Source: Berberis thunbergii
Taxonomy: Eukaryota > Streptophyta > Magnoliopsida > Ranunculales > Berberidaceae
Direction of reading: 5' to 3'
Length of the DNA stretch: 64,000 nt
Assembly: GCA_003290165.1 (NCBI GenBank)
Contig: QNQO01002073.1
Location: 62,001-126,000 of the forward strand
The position numbers and the translations under genes were made by a program. This document shows positions 23,259 through 35,400 of the stretch, one piece after another. Position 1 is the first letter of the stretch; the number at the start of each line of letters is the position of its first letter. Under the pieces are notes generated by a model that was not told the origin of the DNA, did no database searches, and saw only the letters and a list, made by a program, of their open reading frames with translations.

Positions 23259-24024
23259 TGTGGGAGCCAAAAATAACTCTTAGCCCAATAGGATAAAGAA
23301 GCTCAAAGATTTGGGTTGTTTTCGAAAAGCCCAAAAATTATACATGAAAGGGGCCCAGTACATCTCAACAGAGGAATAGTATTCAGTGCTGACCACCATG
23401 CTTAGCTGAGTACACAAGCTTGCAAGAGAGATGTCACCAAACAGGAAATTACAACAGCCAACGAGAGGTTGCAACTACATGAGAGAAGTTACAACTACCT
23501 AAGAGGAGTTACAACCGCTTGCAAGCAAATCACTCACTTATCTGCCACGTGTCTCACTCATTTGTAGGAATTACAACCGCCTACAATCAGATGACTCACT
23601 TATCTGCCACGTGTCTCACACATCTGTTGGAGTTACAACCGCCTGCAAGCAGATGACTCACTTATCTGCCATGTGTCTCACTCATCTGCTGGAGTTGCAA
23701 CCACTTGCAAGCATGCCACTCACTCATTTGCCATGTGACTCACTCATCTGCTAGCAGTTTACTAGATCTGCCTCTATAAATAGCCAAATACAAAGCCATC
23801 TGGAGGTAACACTTTCTTGACATACAATTTTCTCTTCAAATATAGAGATATTTCTCATTTTTCTAAAGACATTGTTCTAATTTTGGCATCGGAGTCCCCG
23901 TGGCAGACACCACACTGGTGTCAAGAATTAATTTCTATCTTGTGCAGATTATTCTGCGTGATCGACATGTGATTCTATCTTATGCAGAATTCTCCGCGTG
24001 ATCCGACAAAAATTTGCATTCACA
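23259..24024 (+). repeat. 5' LTR of gag-only Gypsy with G-box repeats
   Basis: The upstream half holds four ~62-bp tandem units (23506-23755; GAGTTACAACCGCCTGCAAG ... CTCACTTATCTGCCACGTGT). The first two keep the G-box CACGTG (23546-23551, 23608-23613); the other two have CATGTG. A TATA box, TATAAATA, is at 23775-23782, right after the array, so the repeats sit where upstream promoter elements would be. Confidence 0.85.
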
Positions 24025-24189
24025 AATTGGTGCTTTCAATGAGAGTTTGAATCAAATTCATTGCATGTTCTCTTCAATTCACAAAAAAAAAAATCCATTC
24101 ATCCAGTTTCAATTTCATTCACAAACACTTTTTTCATTCATAATGTGGAACCGAAACAAACTAGCAAAAGCAATGTTACAAGGTATTCT

Positions 24190-25735
24190 GCTCGTACTAG
24201 GTTGCCATCGTCATCACGGGTTCAGCCGTTACCAGACGGACAACCACTGATGATGGATCTGCCACCGCCTGCTGACCATCAATTGCAACCTTCTGCTACA
24301 AGCCAAATGGAGATGAAACAACAAGAAAATCTTGCAGGTCAGATCGCCAATCTAACCAAAATGTTGGAAGAACAAACTTAGGTGGTAGAGCGATTAGTGA
24401 GCAAACAACCAAGGCAAAGACACATCGCCATCTGCCATCAGATCATGCGCATAGAAGTGGAAGTAGTTATTCCATCAAAGGGAAACAATCCCTCTGGAAG
24501 CATTCATTCGAGATTAGGGTCACGAGTAAATGTGCACTCTAGGCTCAAACCTCAAAAGGGGAGTCTTCTCAAGGTTGGACTCCCAAGGAACTGTGCACTC
24601 AAGGCTAGGACCATAGACTACACCTAATATAAGTGGTCGGTGCAGAAGACAAAATCCTGATAGATGCGAACAATGCAGGGGACCAGATCTAGATCACTAC
24701 ACTGATTTATCCCCCCACATTCAGAGCCTCGTCAAATCAAGAGGAGCCTTCAAGAGAATCCCATTGAGACTCTACCTTACTCACATGTAGGTAAGTCACA
24801 ATCAAATTCAGAATATGATAAGTCATCTATTGCAGATAATCATAATCAAAATCACCATACGGCCGATCAGCAGGATACACATATGCCCTTGGGAGCAGAT
24901 GACGTGGCACTATTGGTCAAAGAGTAGTTGATGAATTTACAAGTTATGAGAAATTCAGATGATACTCTGCGTAGAGAGATAGCCTTGGTGAACACTTCAC
25001 CTTTTACAGATAACATCGAAGAGGCTCATCCACCAGCAAGGTTTACCACACCAACTTTTACCCCTTTCAAAAGAGATTTTGATCCTGAGAGGCACTTGAA
25101 GCATTTTCGAAGTGTCATGACTTTGCACAAAAATGATGATCTACTTATGTGCAAAATATTTGCTATGACATTATAGGGAGTAGCCCAATATTGGTTTCAC
25201 ACTTTGACCCCCCAGTCGATCAACAACTTTGGAGATCAATCTCTTGTCTTCACAAAAGAATATTCATCTTATCGAACTGTCAAAAAACATGTTGACCACC
25301 TCTTCAACATGAAAAAGATGTCAAATGAATTGCTTAGAGACTTCATTAAAAGATACAAGGCAGAAAAAGCAAGCATAGTTGGGTTGTGATGATCAAATTA
25401 TGTCCTCAGCTTTCAGGAAGGGTCTGCTCGCAAATCACCCGTTGTATGGCGAGCTGACCATGAAACCAGGTAAAACTCTTGCATAAGTCTTCACCATGGT
25501 AGAATGCTATGCATTGCGGGACGATGAAAAAAATATTGTTGAGGTATCTAATGTGTTCAAGAAGGATAGCCAACATGTACAAAAGAATATAGATCAAAAT
25601 GAGAGTAAAAAGAATAGGGGTGACAAGTGTAGAGCACGCTCTCCAGCAAAAACTCATCTACTAGTAGAGCATGCACAAAGTTCTCAGTTCCAATCAATCA
25701 AACTCTCTGGCGCAGAAAAATCTGATGATTAGGGC
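24190..25735 (+). pseudogene. Gypsy gag remnant
   Basis: Several frames with stops together resemble a plant Gypsy gag. An N-terminal basic/coiled part lies around 24160-24450 (RYSARTRLPSSSR, QENLAGQIANLTKMLEEQT). The retrotransposon-gag domain lies at 24928-25389 (PARFTTPTFTPFKRDFDPER, then a stop before GVAQYWF and NFGDQSLVFTKEYSS), and a basic tail runs to ~25735. No zinc knuckle is clear. Broken by several stops. Confidence 0.8.
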
Positions 25736-26025
25736 AACTGACCAATTCACAAAGTAGATTGAAGTTGAGGAGTCCTAGCCTTTTTATTTTTAACTTCTTC
25801 GAAAAAAAAATGCAATGTGCATGTAAGAAAAACTTAGTTGTATTTTATCTGTTTATTGTATTTTATGTCTTCAACAAGAGACTCCTCATCCTGTAGAACA
25901 TACACAATGTTCTCCGTTTCGGTCAATCAAATTCTCCACGAGAAGAACCAATCTTGGCTGAAGAGACCGCCATCAATGAAAGAAGACCTGCAAATAAAAG
26001 ATCTGAACAAATATTTACATGTACC

Positions 26026-26200
26026 ACAGCAGATGATACATTATTTTGCTTTTCAGCAAAGAACACACCTTCCTCAGTTGAAATAGGGAAATACGAGAAT
26101 TCGTTCTACATTTCATATACCACAGCAGATGAAACATTATTTTCTTTTAAGCAAATAACACACCTTCCTCAATTGAAATAGGGAAATACGAGAATTTGTT
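26026..26200 (+). repeat. ~95-bp tandem duplication
   Basis: The text ACCACAGCAGATGATACATT ... AATAGGGAAATACGAGAATT occurs twice in a row with few changes, in the non-coding part of the gag-only Gypsy. Confidence 0.7.
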
Positions 26201-26250
26201 CTACATGTCATACAACAAAAGACATTCAAAAATACAAATATTTATGTACA

Positions 26251-26730
26251 CCTCAGTAGAGGATGACACTCTATGTGAGTGGGTAATTCAATGCAGAGAA
26301 ACATCTTACTCAGGACTACTTAAATCCTTTTAAGTTTAGTCAAGTGGTCAGCAGACCACACAAGCAAAATGCCTCAATAGAGGATGGCACTCTACGTGAG
26401 TGAGTAATTCGATACATAAAGCATATTACTCAAGAATACTTAAAATCCGTTTAAGTTTAGTCAATTGGTCAGCAGACCACACAAGGAAAATGCCTCAGTA
26501 GAGGATGACATTCTCCGTGAGTGGGTAATTCAATGCATGGAAGCATCTTACTCGGGACTACTTAAATCCGTTTAAGTTTAGTCAAGTGGCCAGCAAACCA
26601 CACATATATAATGCCCCAGTACAGGATCACCCTCTCCATGAGTGGGTAATTCAATGCATAAAAGCATCGTACTCAGGACTACTTAAATCCGTTTAACTTT
26701 TGTCAAGTGGTCAGCAGATCACACAATATT
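26251..26730 (+). repeat. Four 121-bp tandem repeats in Gypsy interior
   Basis: Units start at 26251, 26372, 26493 and 26614 with an exact 121-bp spacing. Each contains TAGAGGATGACACTCT-like text, GAGTGGGTAATTCAATGCA, ACTCAGGACTACTTAAATCC and CAAGTGGTCAGCAGACCACA. They are non-coding. Such arrays are common between the coding part and the 3' LTR of large plant Gypsy elements. Confidence 0.85.
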
Positions 26731-27768
26731 TTCATGCAATTTCCAAGATAAACATATTTGAATCCATGATTAAATTTCTCAAGTTATGCTTAAATTCTAA
26801 CTTAGCACATTGAAACTCATGAATGAGGCCAATAAAGCTTTTGCGCTCTTAAAGAAAATATTTCTAAGTCTGCAGGCCAACAAACATACACAAAGTTTGA
26901 GGATCATAAAAACAAAGAATAACACTATTTGATATGAAGTCACCATCAACTCCAAAAGAAATTCAAACTCTCACTAGTAGAGCAACAACTTTGGATCGAT
27001 TCTTGAGTAGATCAGCAGAAAAATCCATGAGAGGACCTGTACATCTGCTTGGCAGTTTCAAATATAGCAGTTAGCTCAGATTTCATCAGTGAAGAGTTAG
27101 GGGGCACAACTTCCTCTCGGATGCTTGTCAAAAACTCATGAAATGAACGATAGAGTTGAGCCAATATGACTTAATCTACCGGCCGATGACAACTATAAAG
27201 GCTCAAGCCTTAGCAGAATTTGTTTCCTCCTCAACCGGGGATACAAAATCGGCCAGCAGATCAGCGTCTTGTCCTCAACAAATGAAGACTCATCAATTCA
27301 TGTTGAAATAGGGGCAGGTCAGCCAAAGATATGCCACTCCTCAACTTATGTTGAAACAGGGGTAGGTCAACCTAAAGATATGTGACATTTATAGGTGGAT
27401 GGGTCGTCAAATCACTAGGAAGCCAGAGAATGACTTGTTTTATTCACCTAAGGATAATCCTTTATTTGGACAAAGTCCAAGAGCCCATGAAATGACTATG
27501 TATGAGTCACCCGGTAGATCATCTCATCTACAGCAAAAGCCTCTACATATAGATCATTTTGTCTTCAGCAGACTACATTTTAACAATAGAAGAATCCTCT
27601 ACATGCAGATCATTTACTTGTATCAAAAAGACAGATAAGTCAGCAAGATCAGGGGCAATCTACTTCTATTTTTGGCGGGGCTCCTTTGTGAAAATACATC
27701 TCCCCTACTTTTAAGTAAGAAGGAAAAGAAAAATGGTCAACTCAAAAGCAAAGGAGATGAAGGGCATT
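26731..27768 (+). other. Gypsy interior, 3' non-coding part
   Basis: There is no recognisable pol. Two related phrases with ATGTTGAAATAGGGGCAGGTCA / ATGTTGAAACAGGGGTAGGTCA repeat near 27300-27375, and a purine-rich tract lies just before the 3' LTR. Confidence 0.5.
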
Positions 27769-28543
27769 TGTGGGAGCCAAAAATTACTCTTAGCCAAACA
27801 GGATAAAAAAGCCCAAAGATTTGGGTTGTTTTCGAAAAGCCCAAAAATTACCCATGAAAGGAGTTAGTACAACTCAACAGAAGAATAATGTTCAGCGCTG
27901 ACCACCATGCAAAGTTGAGTACACAAGATTGCAAGAGAGGTGTCACCAAACAGGAAGTCACAACCGCCAACGAGAGGTTACAACTACCTGAGAGAAGTTA
28001 CAACTACCTAAGAAGAGTTACAATCGCTTGCGAGCAGATCACTCACTTATCTGCAACGTGTCTCACTCATTTGCAGGAGTTACAACCGCCTGCAAGCAGA
28101 TGACTCACTTATCTGCCACGTGTCTCACTCATCTACTGGAGTTACAACCGCTTGCAAGCAAGTCACTCACTCATCTGCCACGTGTCTCACTCATCTGCTG
28201 GAGTACAACCGCCTGCAAGCAGGTCACTCACTCATCTACCACGTGACTCACTCATCTGCTAGCAGTTTACTCGATCTGCCTCTATAAAAATCCAAACACA
28301 AAGCCATCTGGAGGTAACACTTTCCTGACTTACAATTTTCTCTTCAAATATAAAGATATTTTCCATTTTCCTAAAGACATTGTTCTAATTTTGGCATCGG
28401 AGTCCCCATGACAGACACCATACCTGTGTCAGGAATTAATTTCTATCTTGTGCATATTACTTTGCGTGATCGACACGTGATTCTATCTTATGCAGATTGC
28501 TTTGTGTCATTAGCATGTGATCCGACGGAAATTTGCATCCACA
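27769..28543 (+). repeat. 3' LTR of gag-only Gypsy
   Basis: Partner of 23259-24024. Three of its four ~62-bp units keep CACGTG (28117-28122, 28179-28184, 28240-28245), a different set from the 5' LTR. The LTRs differ by many point changes and small indels, so insertion is not recent. Confidence 0.85.
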
Positions 28544-28591
28544 ATTAGGATAGATAAAGACTTTTGAACTATTAGGTATGATCAAAACTTA

Positions 28592-28919
28592 CACTACAAC
28601 AAAAATGACCTTTATGTACATAAATGTAATTAATTGTTTGTTAGCGTTTGTGAAATATCATGGTTGTATTATCTACACATTACATAAGTACTATCAATTG
28701 CTTGTTAGCATTTGTGAATGTTAAGATTGTATTATCTATCTCATGTACATAATTATGATCAATTGTTTGTTAGCATTTGGGAATGTCATGGTTGTATTAT
28801 GTATCATATATACATAAATGCTAACAATTGTTTTTTTTAACATATGTGCTATCATGAATGACCTTTTAAAATGCTATCTAATGATACACAAAACCGTTGA
28901 ATAATCTATGCTATACACG
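28592..28919 (+). mobile_element. CACTA 5' end, truncated
   Basis: It begins CACTACAACAAAAATGA, the same terminal 17 bases as the Pack-CACTA at 2268, followed by ~65-bp repeats (GCATTTGTGAATGTTA ... CAATTGTTTGTTA). It is cut on the right by the Gypsy-2 LTR start at 28920; no 3' terminus follows. Compared with 44128 it has lost ~170 bp near its start. Confidence 0.75.
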
Positions 28920-31280
28920 TGTCATGATAAACTCGACAATAGAGCAAAGCGGCTACTTGCCCACCCAATCCAATAAAGCCCAGACAACACTAAGGCCATC
29001 TTGGCAAGGTCCGAGAGGTTGGATCCAAATTGTAACCCCCTATTAAGCCCATACGTCACATGGTCAAGTCCAATACCCATAAGACCTAATAGGGCAATTA
29101 TCTGAGGGATCGATCTAAGACGGGCAGGCCAGCAATACATTGATTCCAACTAGGAAACAAATAATGGAGTATAAGTCGTGCATGAAAACTCCCCTGCATG
29201 GACAATATTCTACAAGGGAATAATCTCCCTTAGATCAAGGAGCACGAGAATGATTGATATCATCCTTACTTGCAATCCAGAAAGATGGTGACCACGAGAT
29301 CTCACAATAATGGAGACATCATTGAGCCCTCGAATGCTTGAACCAGTGAAGCGCTGCTAGCTCTAGTGGCACCGACATCGCAGGGGGAATAACCTCAGAC
29401 CCCCGCGTCGACATCAATCACGACGAACCCCAAGGTGGATCTGCTGTCAACCCAGGTGTAGAAAATCGCACGAGCGATGGAGATATTCACATAGAAGAAC
29501 CCTCCACCCACCGAAGAGACCGAGAGCTGCAAAGAGCCCCATCCCCAGAAGATACCAGAGAACACATGCAGGAGAGCCACTTTTCCTCTGTCACCTCTCA
29601 GTGAACTAAGGGTGGAGGAGCAGCCAATGGAAACTCAGGGTCTAAAAGCTATAAACCCGCTTCGCAATACCCTCTGCGTCTTGGGGCCACCAATCTAGAT
29701 GTGTTGTTCAACCTCATCGTCCCCCCATTCATGGATCACACATCATGATAGAGACACTGCCAAATTAATTTATCCCACCAAAGCTGGAGTTTTATGACGG
29801 GACAATAGACCCGTTCGACCACTTACGCCACTTCTAGTATGTAATAGCACTCCAAAGAAGGATCCGAAGCAGTAATGTGCCGGTCATTCCCCACCAGCCT
29901 GAAGAAGTCAGCGCTGACCTGGTTCCACAGCCTCTCTCTGAAGTCCATTGACTCATTTTGAATGTTGGCAAAAACTTTTCTCACCCGCTTTATCAGCAAC
30001 CAACGAACCAAGAAGGGCCAACATTACTTGGTCACTTTCAAACTGAAGTTGAACAAAACATTGAAGGAATACGTCACATGCTTCAATGATGAGTTAACCC
30101 TCATCGATGGCTATAGCGATGATATTTCAGTCACAACCTTCACCTCGGGTTTGAGAAGAAGCAAGTTCTACAACTTCATCTCTTTGGAGCCTCTAACTAA
30201 CATGGCAGACTTACTTAATAGTGCCTAAAAATACATCACTCTCGAGAGATGTTGGTCACCAAGAAAGAGGCAGAAAAGAAACCCTATGGTCCCAGATACA
30301 ATAAGGATGGAATGAAACAAGAGGACGATGACAGAAAAAGGAAGCGCAATGACAACAAACCCAACTCTGGCCGCGCAAGGCAAGATAAGGTATACAATTT
30401 TGTCTGGTCCAAATTCGTCACTCCCCTAAATTCCAGTCTATTTGATGTCCTAACCTCCATTAAGAACTGGGGAGAATTGAAGTGGCCCGCCAAACAGCAA
30501 AGAGATCACTCCTGGGGCGATAACAACAAATATTGCTCATTTCACAACTAAGGCGGCCACGTCATTGAGGATTGCAAAAGTCTCACAAGTGAGATTGAGT
30601 ACTGGATCAAGAAGGGTAAGTTGAAAGAATTCCTGGGCCCGAAATAAAGACATGACCGGGCAAAGAAAAGGGAAGATGTCGTAAAAAAGATAGATAAAAA
30701 GACTCCTAGCATCATATATGTCCTTAATGAGGTCGGCTCGGAAGGTGACCAGTCCAACAGGTCCCAAAAAGTATGCACCTCGAGATGCAGATGCAACCCA
30801 CCTGTGAGGTCCAAGTAGTGCAATACGCACGCATTCAGAGTCCAATCCCACCACTAACATTCATGGACAAGGACCACCAAGGTGTCCATCCTCCTCACAA
30901 TGACGCTCTGGTCATTTTGGTCCTCATAGCAAAGTGGGAAGTGAAAAGGGCCTTGGTGGACATAGGAAGCTCTCTAAACGTCTCGTTTCTCAATGCATTC
31001 CACAATGAACTTGACACCCGCCAGTCAACCAATTATCGGGTTTAAAGGAGAAAAGTGTTTCCCTCTCAAGATAATCAGCTAAACAGTAGTGGCGGAAAAG
31101 CCACAACTTTAGAAAGTCATTTTCCAGAAGTTTATGGTGGTCGATGCTCCATCCACCTACAACATCATCTTGGGGAGGCCCTATCTTCATCAAATGGGAA
31201 TGGTAGTTTCCACTCTTCACTAGTGCATCAATTACACTGCCAATCAGGCAGAAGGAACAATTCATGGAAATACCTTCAGT
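28920..31280 (+). pseudogene. Gypsy-2 remnant: partial LTR, gag and protease
   Basis: An LTR start, TGTCATGATAAAC, at 28920 is joined after ~330 bp directly to the leader before the gag ATG (29285), so the LTR 3' half and primer site are deleted relative to 44604-45206. The gag is broken by stops. It includes the retrotransposon-gag region (29950-30228: KTLKEYVTCFNDELTLIDGY), a knuckle-like region (~30525-30640, CSFHN then a stop, SEIEYWIKKGKLKEFLGP) and an aspartic protease start (30860-31020: NDALVILVL, RALVDIGSSLNVSFLNAF, where DIGSS stands for the usual DTGSS). Beyond ~31280 frames are lost. Reverse transcriptase is not seen. Confidence 0.85.
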
Positions 31281-32468
31281 GAGAGACTGCCACTATGCAC
31301 CGTTGAAGCAGCTGGATTGTTAGCAATTAGAGCTCGAGCCCGCTGAACATACATATCAAAGACTGAGCTAGAATGAAAGGGAAGAATCACCCCGCATGGA
31401 TAAAGACAAAGATTCGACAACAAAGGCTCAACTGTGTGACGAGCCAGAATCCAACACCGGAGACACCATCCGTCTGTCACTCCAGTCCATTACAAAGTTA
31501 AGTAGCAACACTTCAACCAACCGACACCTACTTCAAAAGTAGGCAACGAGCGAGGAACGACCTGCACCCACGTTCACTTTTTAGTGACTTCGCTATCATT
31601 GGCGAAACGTGACACTTCGCCAATGAAGCTATAAGGTCTGAGCCAGGACCATGCGTATTTCTTTCAGGGCCATATTAGCTTAGTCCTCGTTCAAATTCAA
31701 ACTATCTTATTGTTTTGATTTCTTTTATTTTTCAGTTTATAAGATTTGTTTGCACAAGCTTATATGATACAGATTCATTTAAAGAATAAACACAAATTAT
31801 AGAAAACATACTTTATTGATTACTAAGAAAGTTGTTATAAAGCTTGCCCGACTTACCAGTACAAAATTTTATAAAATACAAGTATCTAAGTTCGGTACGA
31901 GTATGGATCCGCTAAAACGCACGTCAAGAATTCGCTCTGTCAATCTGCCTTCAAAAAAGGATTCAAAAGTGAAGCAAAAGTACCCAAAGTAGGCTACAAG
32001 CTGCAAGTACGCGATTTATTTTTCACTCCACCAATCTGCCTCGGAAGGATGATTTGAAAGTGACAACGAAGATACGCGAAATAGACTGTAGACACCTTGC
32101 TCCGCCAATCTGCCTTGCAAACAAGATTTGAAAATGAAAGCGAAAGAAGGCAGATGAGGATGTCGCTCAAATGAGGGATGCCTAAGGTGATGGAGAGTTA
32201 GCACCCCAGAACAACAAGACACATCCAACTGAGCTTCGCTCCACCACTCTGCCTTCCAGGTGTGGCATCATGCGTGAAGCCCTGTAGATACAATAGAATC
32301 AACCGTATCAAAATTAGGTGCACGTATTATGTCCCAATAGCAGTGGAGGGAGGCAAGGATCAACAAAAGACTGAAGACATACTTGTCCCCCGGGGAGAGT
32401 CTGTACTTATTCTGCATAATGTAAGAAGAAATTACAAGGTCCCATGGAACGAATTATATGCTCACAGG
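31281..32468 (+). other. Decayed 3' interior of a Gypsy element
   Basis: No gene is recognised. Three ~75-bp units around 31930-32130 share CCAATCTGCCTT ... GATTTGAAAATGAAAGCGAA text, typical of spacer repeats in Gypsy elements. The next element begins at 32469. Confidence 0.45.
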
Positions 32469-35400
32469 TGTGTTCGGCACAAGGAGGATGGTGCGATTGT
32501 GGAAAAGAAGCGATATTTCTTTTTTTGTTTATGTGCATGATTACCTTAAAGGAAGAAACTAAATGCTTATTCAACCATTGAATGAAAATTACATGTCTTC
32601 CTAAAGGTAGAAAATGTGTTTTGTTAATATTTCAATAATAGTCTAATATGACTATGAATTGTATCATGGCTAGAAAATAAATCACATTTGTGAGGACTGA
32701 TAACTTAGAAATATTATCTGGTTGCTTTTAACTTTTTCATGCAGGATGACATAGTCAATTTATATAGTTAGGATGATAACACCTTTGCCTCATTGAGGAA
32801 CTACCCGATGATGTGGTTGTTTATTGTTTTGTTTATTTTGATGTTGTCATGTGCGGATTTATTGACTTTGGGATGAAGATTTCTCACACCAGCTTTATTG
32901 CTGATCCAAGTGAGTTTTTGCTTCTTGGGTACATTCCTTTTGGAATGTAGCCGATTAGCCTTTCAGGTTTTAGAGATTTTGAGCTGCGTTACTGGAGTTC
33001 TGCTAGTGAGCTAGCCACACCAGTCCTTTCTGGGTTAGAGTTTTATATGTTTCATTAATTAAATCATGTTTAGTTGTTGCTGCTATTTGTTTATGTTGTT
33101 ATTGAATTTTCACGTCCCGAGTTTTGGGGGAAACGGATAATCCTACGTGGATTATAGGATTTTCGTTTTCTTAAAAATTCGGGGCGTGACAGTTTGGTAT
33201 CAGAGCATTTGGTTAGCTTAGGATGGGGTAGAGTCTAGGTGATCCTCGGAGTGTGGATATGGGAGAGTAGTAGTGTGAATGTTTAGAGAGAAAGTGACAA
33301 GGGTGAACCTTGAACTTTTATTATTGTTTCTTTTTCTTCGTTAATCTCAGGATGAGATTTCTGTGACTAACTTATTTTAATGTCAATAGTGGATGACATT
33401 ATTTCGGGTAGTTTCGTTGTAGCGGTTTGTTATCCTGAATCTTTAGTTAACCTTTTTTGTGAATCTCAGGACGAGATTCTTTTGAGTTGTATATAATGTA
33501 ACACCTCTACTTTTTCAATAACAATAAAAATTTATGCACCTAAAATTCAATCGTAAATTTTATTTTAAACTCTTATTTCGTTTGACAAGTTGTATTTTTT
33601 TTTAATTCGCTTAACTTTCTTTCCTCTACCGAATCTCGGGACGAGATTCTTTTGAGTTGTATATATTGTAGCACCCCGTAATTTTTGTACTTACTGAATT
33701 TTTTTTATATTTTTGTGTGATTGTCTTCATTAAGTTATGGGCATACGTATGAGCTATTTGTTTGTCCATGTGATGTTGGTTTGTTTATTTAAGAATTAAT
33801 TTCCTACTTACCTTCCTCTGCCGAATCTCGGGACGAGATTCTTTTAAGTTGTATATATTATAATACCCATCTAATTAAATAAATATAAAATTTTCTTATT
33901 TATTAATTATGGCATATGTTGTAATCTCAATTATTTGGAAAAAGATTTTTTTGTTTGTCATTACTAAATAAAATAAAGTGTGTGCATATTTAGCCAAAAT
34001 TTTTGTAAACCCTAATGTTGATGGGTTGCTACTAAATTGTATTTGGGCTTGGTTTTAGGCTTTTATTTAACTAATGATTAGGGTTTTATTTTGTGAAAGA
34101 GGGTGGGTGCATGCGAAAGTTTGGTGGGGGCAAATAGCCACCCACCATATATTAAAAAAAAAAGTTAGGGTTTCTCCTTCTCTTTTTTTGAATGGAGAAA
34201 TCATGTTGTTGTCCTCCGATATCTCTTCTTCTACAATGGAGTTCATCGTCGAACAACAATTTTTTTCGCATTCGTTCATCCGTTACTTCGTCTGTGATCT
34301 CCTTCTCCCTCTTACGATCGCTTGCACTTTCAATCTCTCTCTGTGAAGCAAAACCAAAGGTTGAATGAGGAAATAGCCTATGACGGACAGGTGAAAGATC
34401 AATTGATTTCCAAATTTAGATCTTTGTCTGTCTCTTGAGCTTCTTCGTCAATTCAGGCGTTCGTTTGTTCGATCCAAAAACTAGGCTATCAATTGATTTC
34501 CAGATTTAGATCTTTGTCTCTCTCTAGAGCTTCTTCTCCTCTCAGTTCTCATTTTCAGAAACAGTTTGTGATTGCTTCTCATCGATTCACTCCAAATTGT
34601 TCGTTCATTTTCTTTCTACAAATTGTTCGATGTGAAGGTAAGCAATTCAAAACCCTGTTCGATTCACTTCTACTAGTGTCACAACGGTTTGCTCATTCAT
34701 TCATTGATTCACGTTTCCATCTCCAAAATCTCACAAAATGATGAAGAGCCATATCAAAATTATTGTTTGTCCTATGTTTTGGGAATTAAATGATTGTTGA
34801 TTAGTTTTGTTAGTCTAAATTTGTTTGTTCATGCTAAATTTTTTTAAATCTGGAGATGAAGGTTTGAATCTGGTGTGTTTGTTGCTTGGGAAGAAGTGGG
34901 ATCAGCTGAATTGGCTTTTGCAGATAAGATCTATAGCTTCAATCAAACTACTGTGGATATTAAAAAATTCTTTTGTGTTTGGTTTGTGATCTTGGTGGCT
35001 GGACATGTTTGCGGGTGTTATTTTTGGCTGGCGTTGACTATGAAGGGTTATTGCATGGATCCGTTGCAAAATCCTTTACGGTTTGCGATCTCTCCAGTGA
35101 GTTCTCTTTTACCCCTTTCAGTTTGTTTTATGTGATGGTTTTGATAGTTATGTGTTGTGTGTTTAATCTACTTTGATTAAACCCCCATTTTCTTTCTTCC
35201 TGATTTTGCCCTTAATTTGGTAGATTAAATTGATGGGGTTTGATTACCTTGATTAATTGATTTGAATGAATGAGTGGATACCCATAGTAGTTCCCATTGA
35301 TTTTAGGCAATTGTCAAGGCATTCGGGGTTTTCCAGGTCATCATCATCATTATAAAAGCATGTGATTGAGTAGGGTTTGTGTAAGACTAAGGAACCCCTG

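Larger units (their letters stand above)
23259..28543 (+). mobile_element. Non-autonomous gag-only Gypsy LTR retrotransposon
   Basis: Two LTRs, 23259-24024 (766 bp) and 27769-28543 (775 bp), both start TGTGGGAGCC and end CACA. The flanks ATCAG (23254-23258) and ATTAG (28544-28548) are a 5-bp target duplication with one change. The D block at ~44070 has the uninterrupted site (GCATGATCAGGATAGATAAA). A primer-binding-like site (TTGGTGCTTTCAATGAGAG) follows the first LTR and a purine tract (AAAGGAGATGAAGGG) precedes the second. Only a broken gag is present; no protease, RT, RNase H or integrase was seen in 25800-27768. The element therefore depends on partners for movement. Confidence 0.9.
22336..30890 (+). 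repeat. Segmental duplication, D block copy 1
   Basis: CHX 3' end plus downstream sequence, matched by 42648-46815 and in part by 62084-62680. It is interrupted here only by the gag-only Gypsy at 23259-28543. It contains the CACTA end (28592) and Gypsy-2 (28920 on), both shared with the 42648 block. The spacer 22408-23258 shows no gene. Confidence 0.88.

Noticed and set aside
23506..23755. Evenly spaced ~62-bp repeats as an array system
   Set aside because: Same array is in both LTRs of one element; it is part of the LTR.
26251..26730. Regular repeats considered as a CRISPR-like array
   Set aside because: Units are contiguous 121-bp tandem copies without distinct spacers, in a plant retrotransposon.
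32464..32468. Target duplication of the Tekay-like element
   Set aside because: ACAGG on the left and CACCC on the right do not match; the left LTR is probably truncated.
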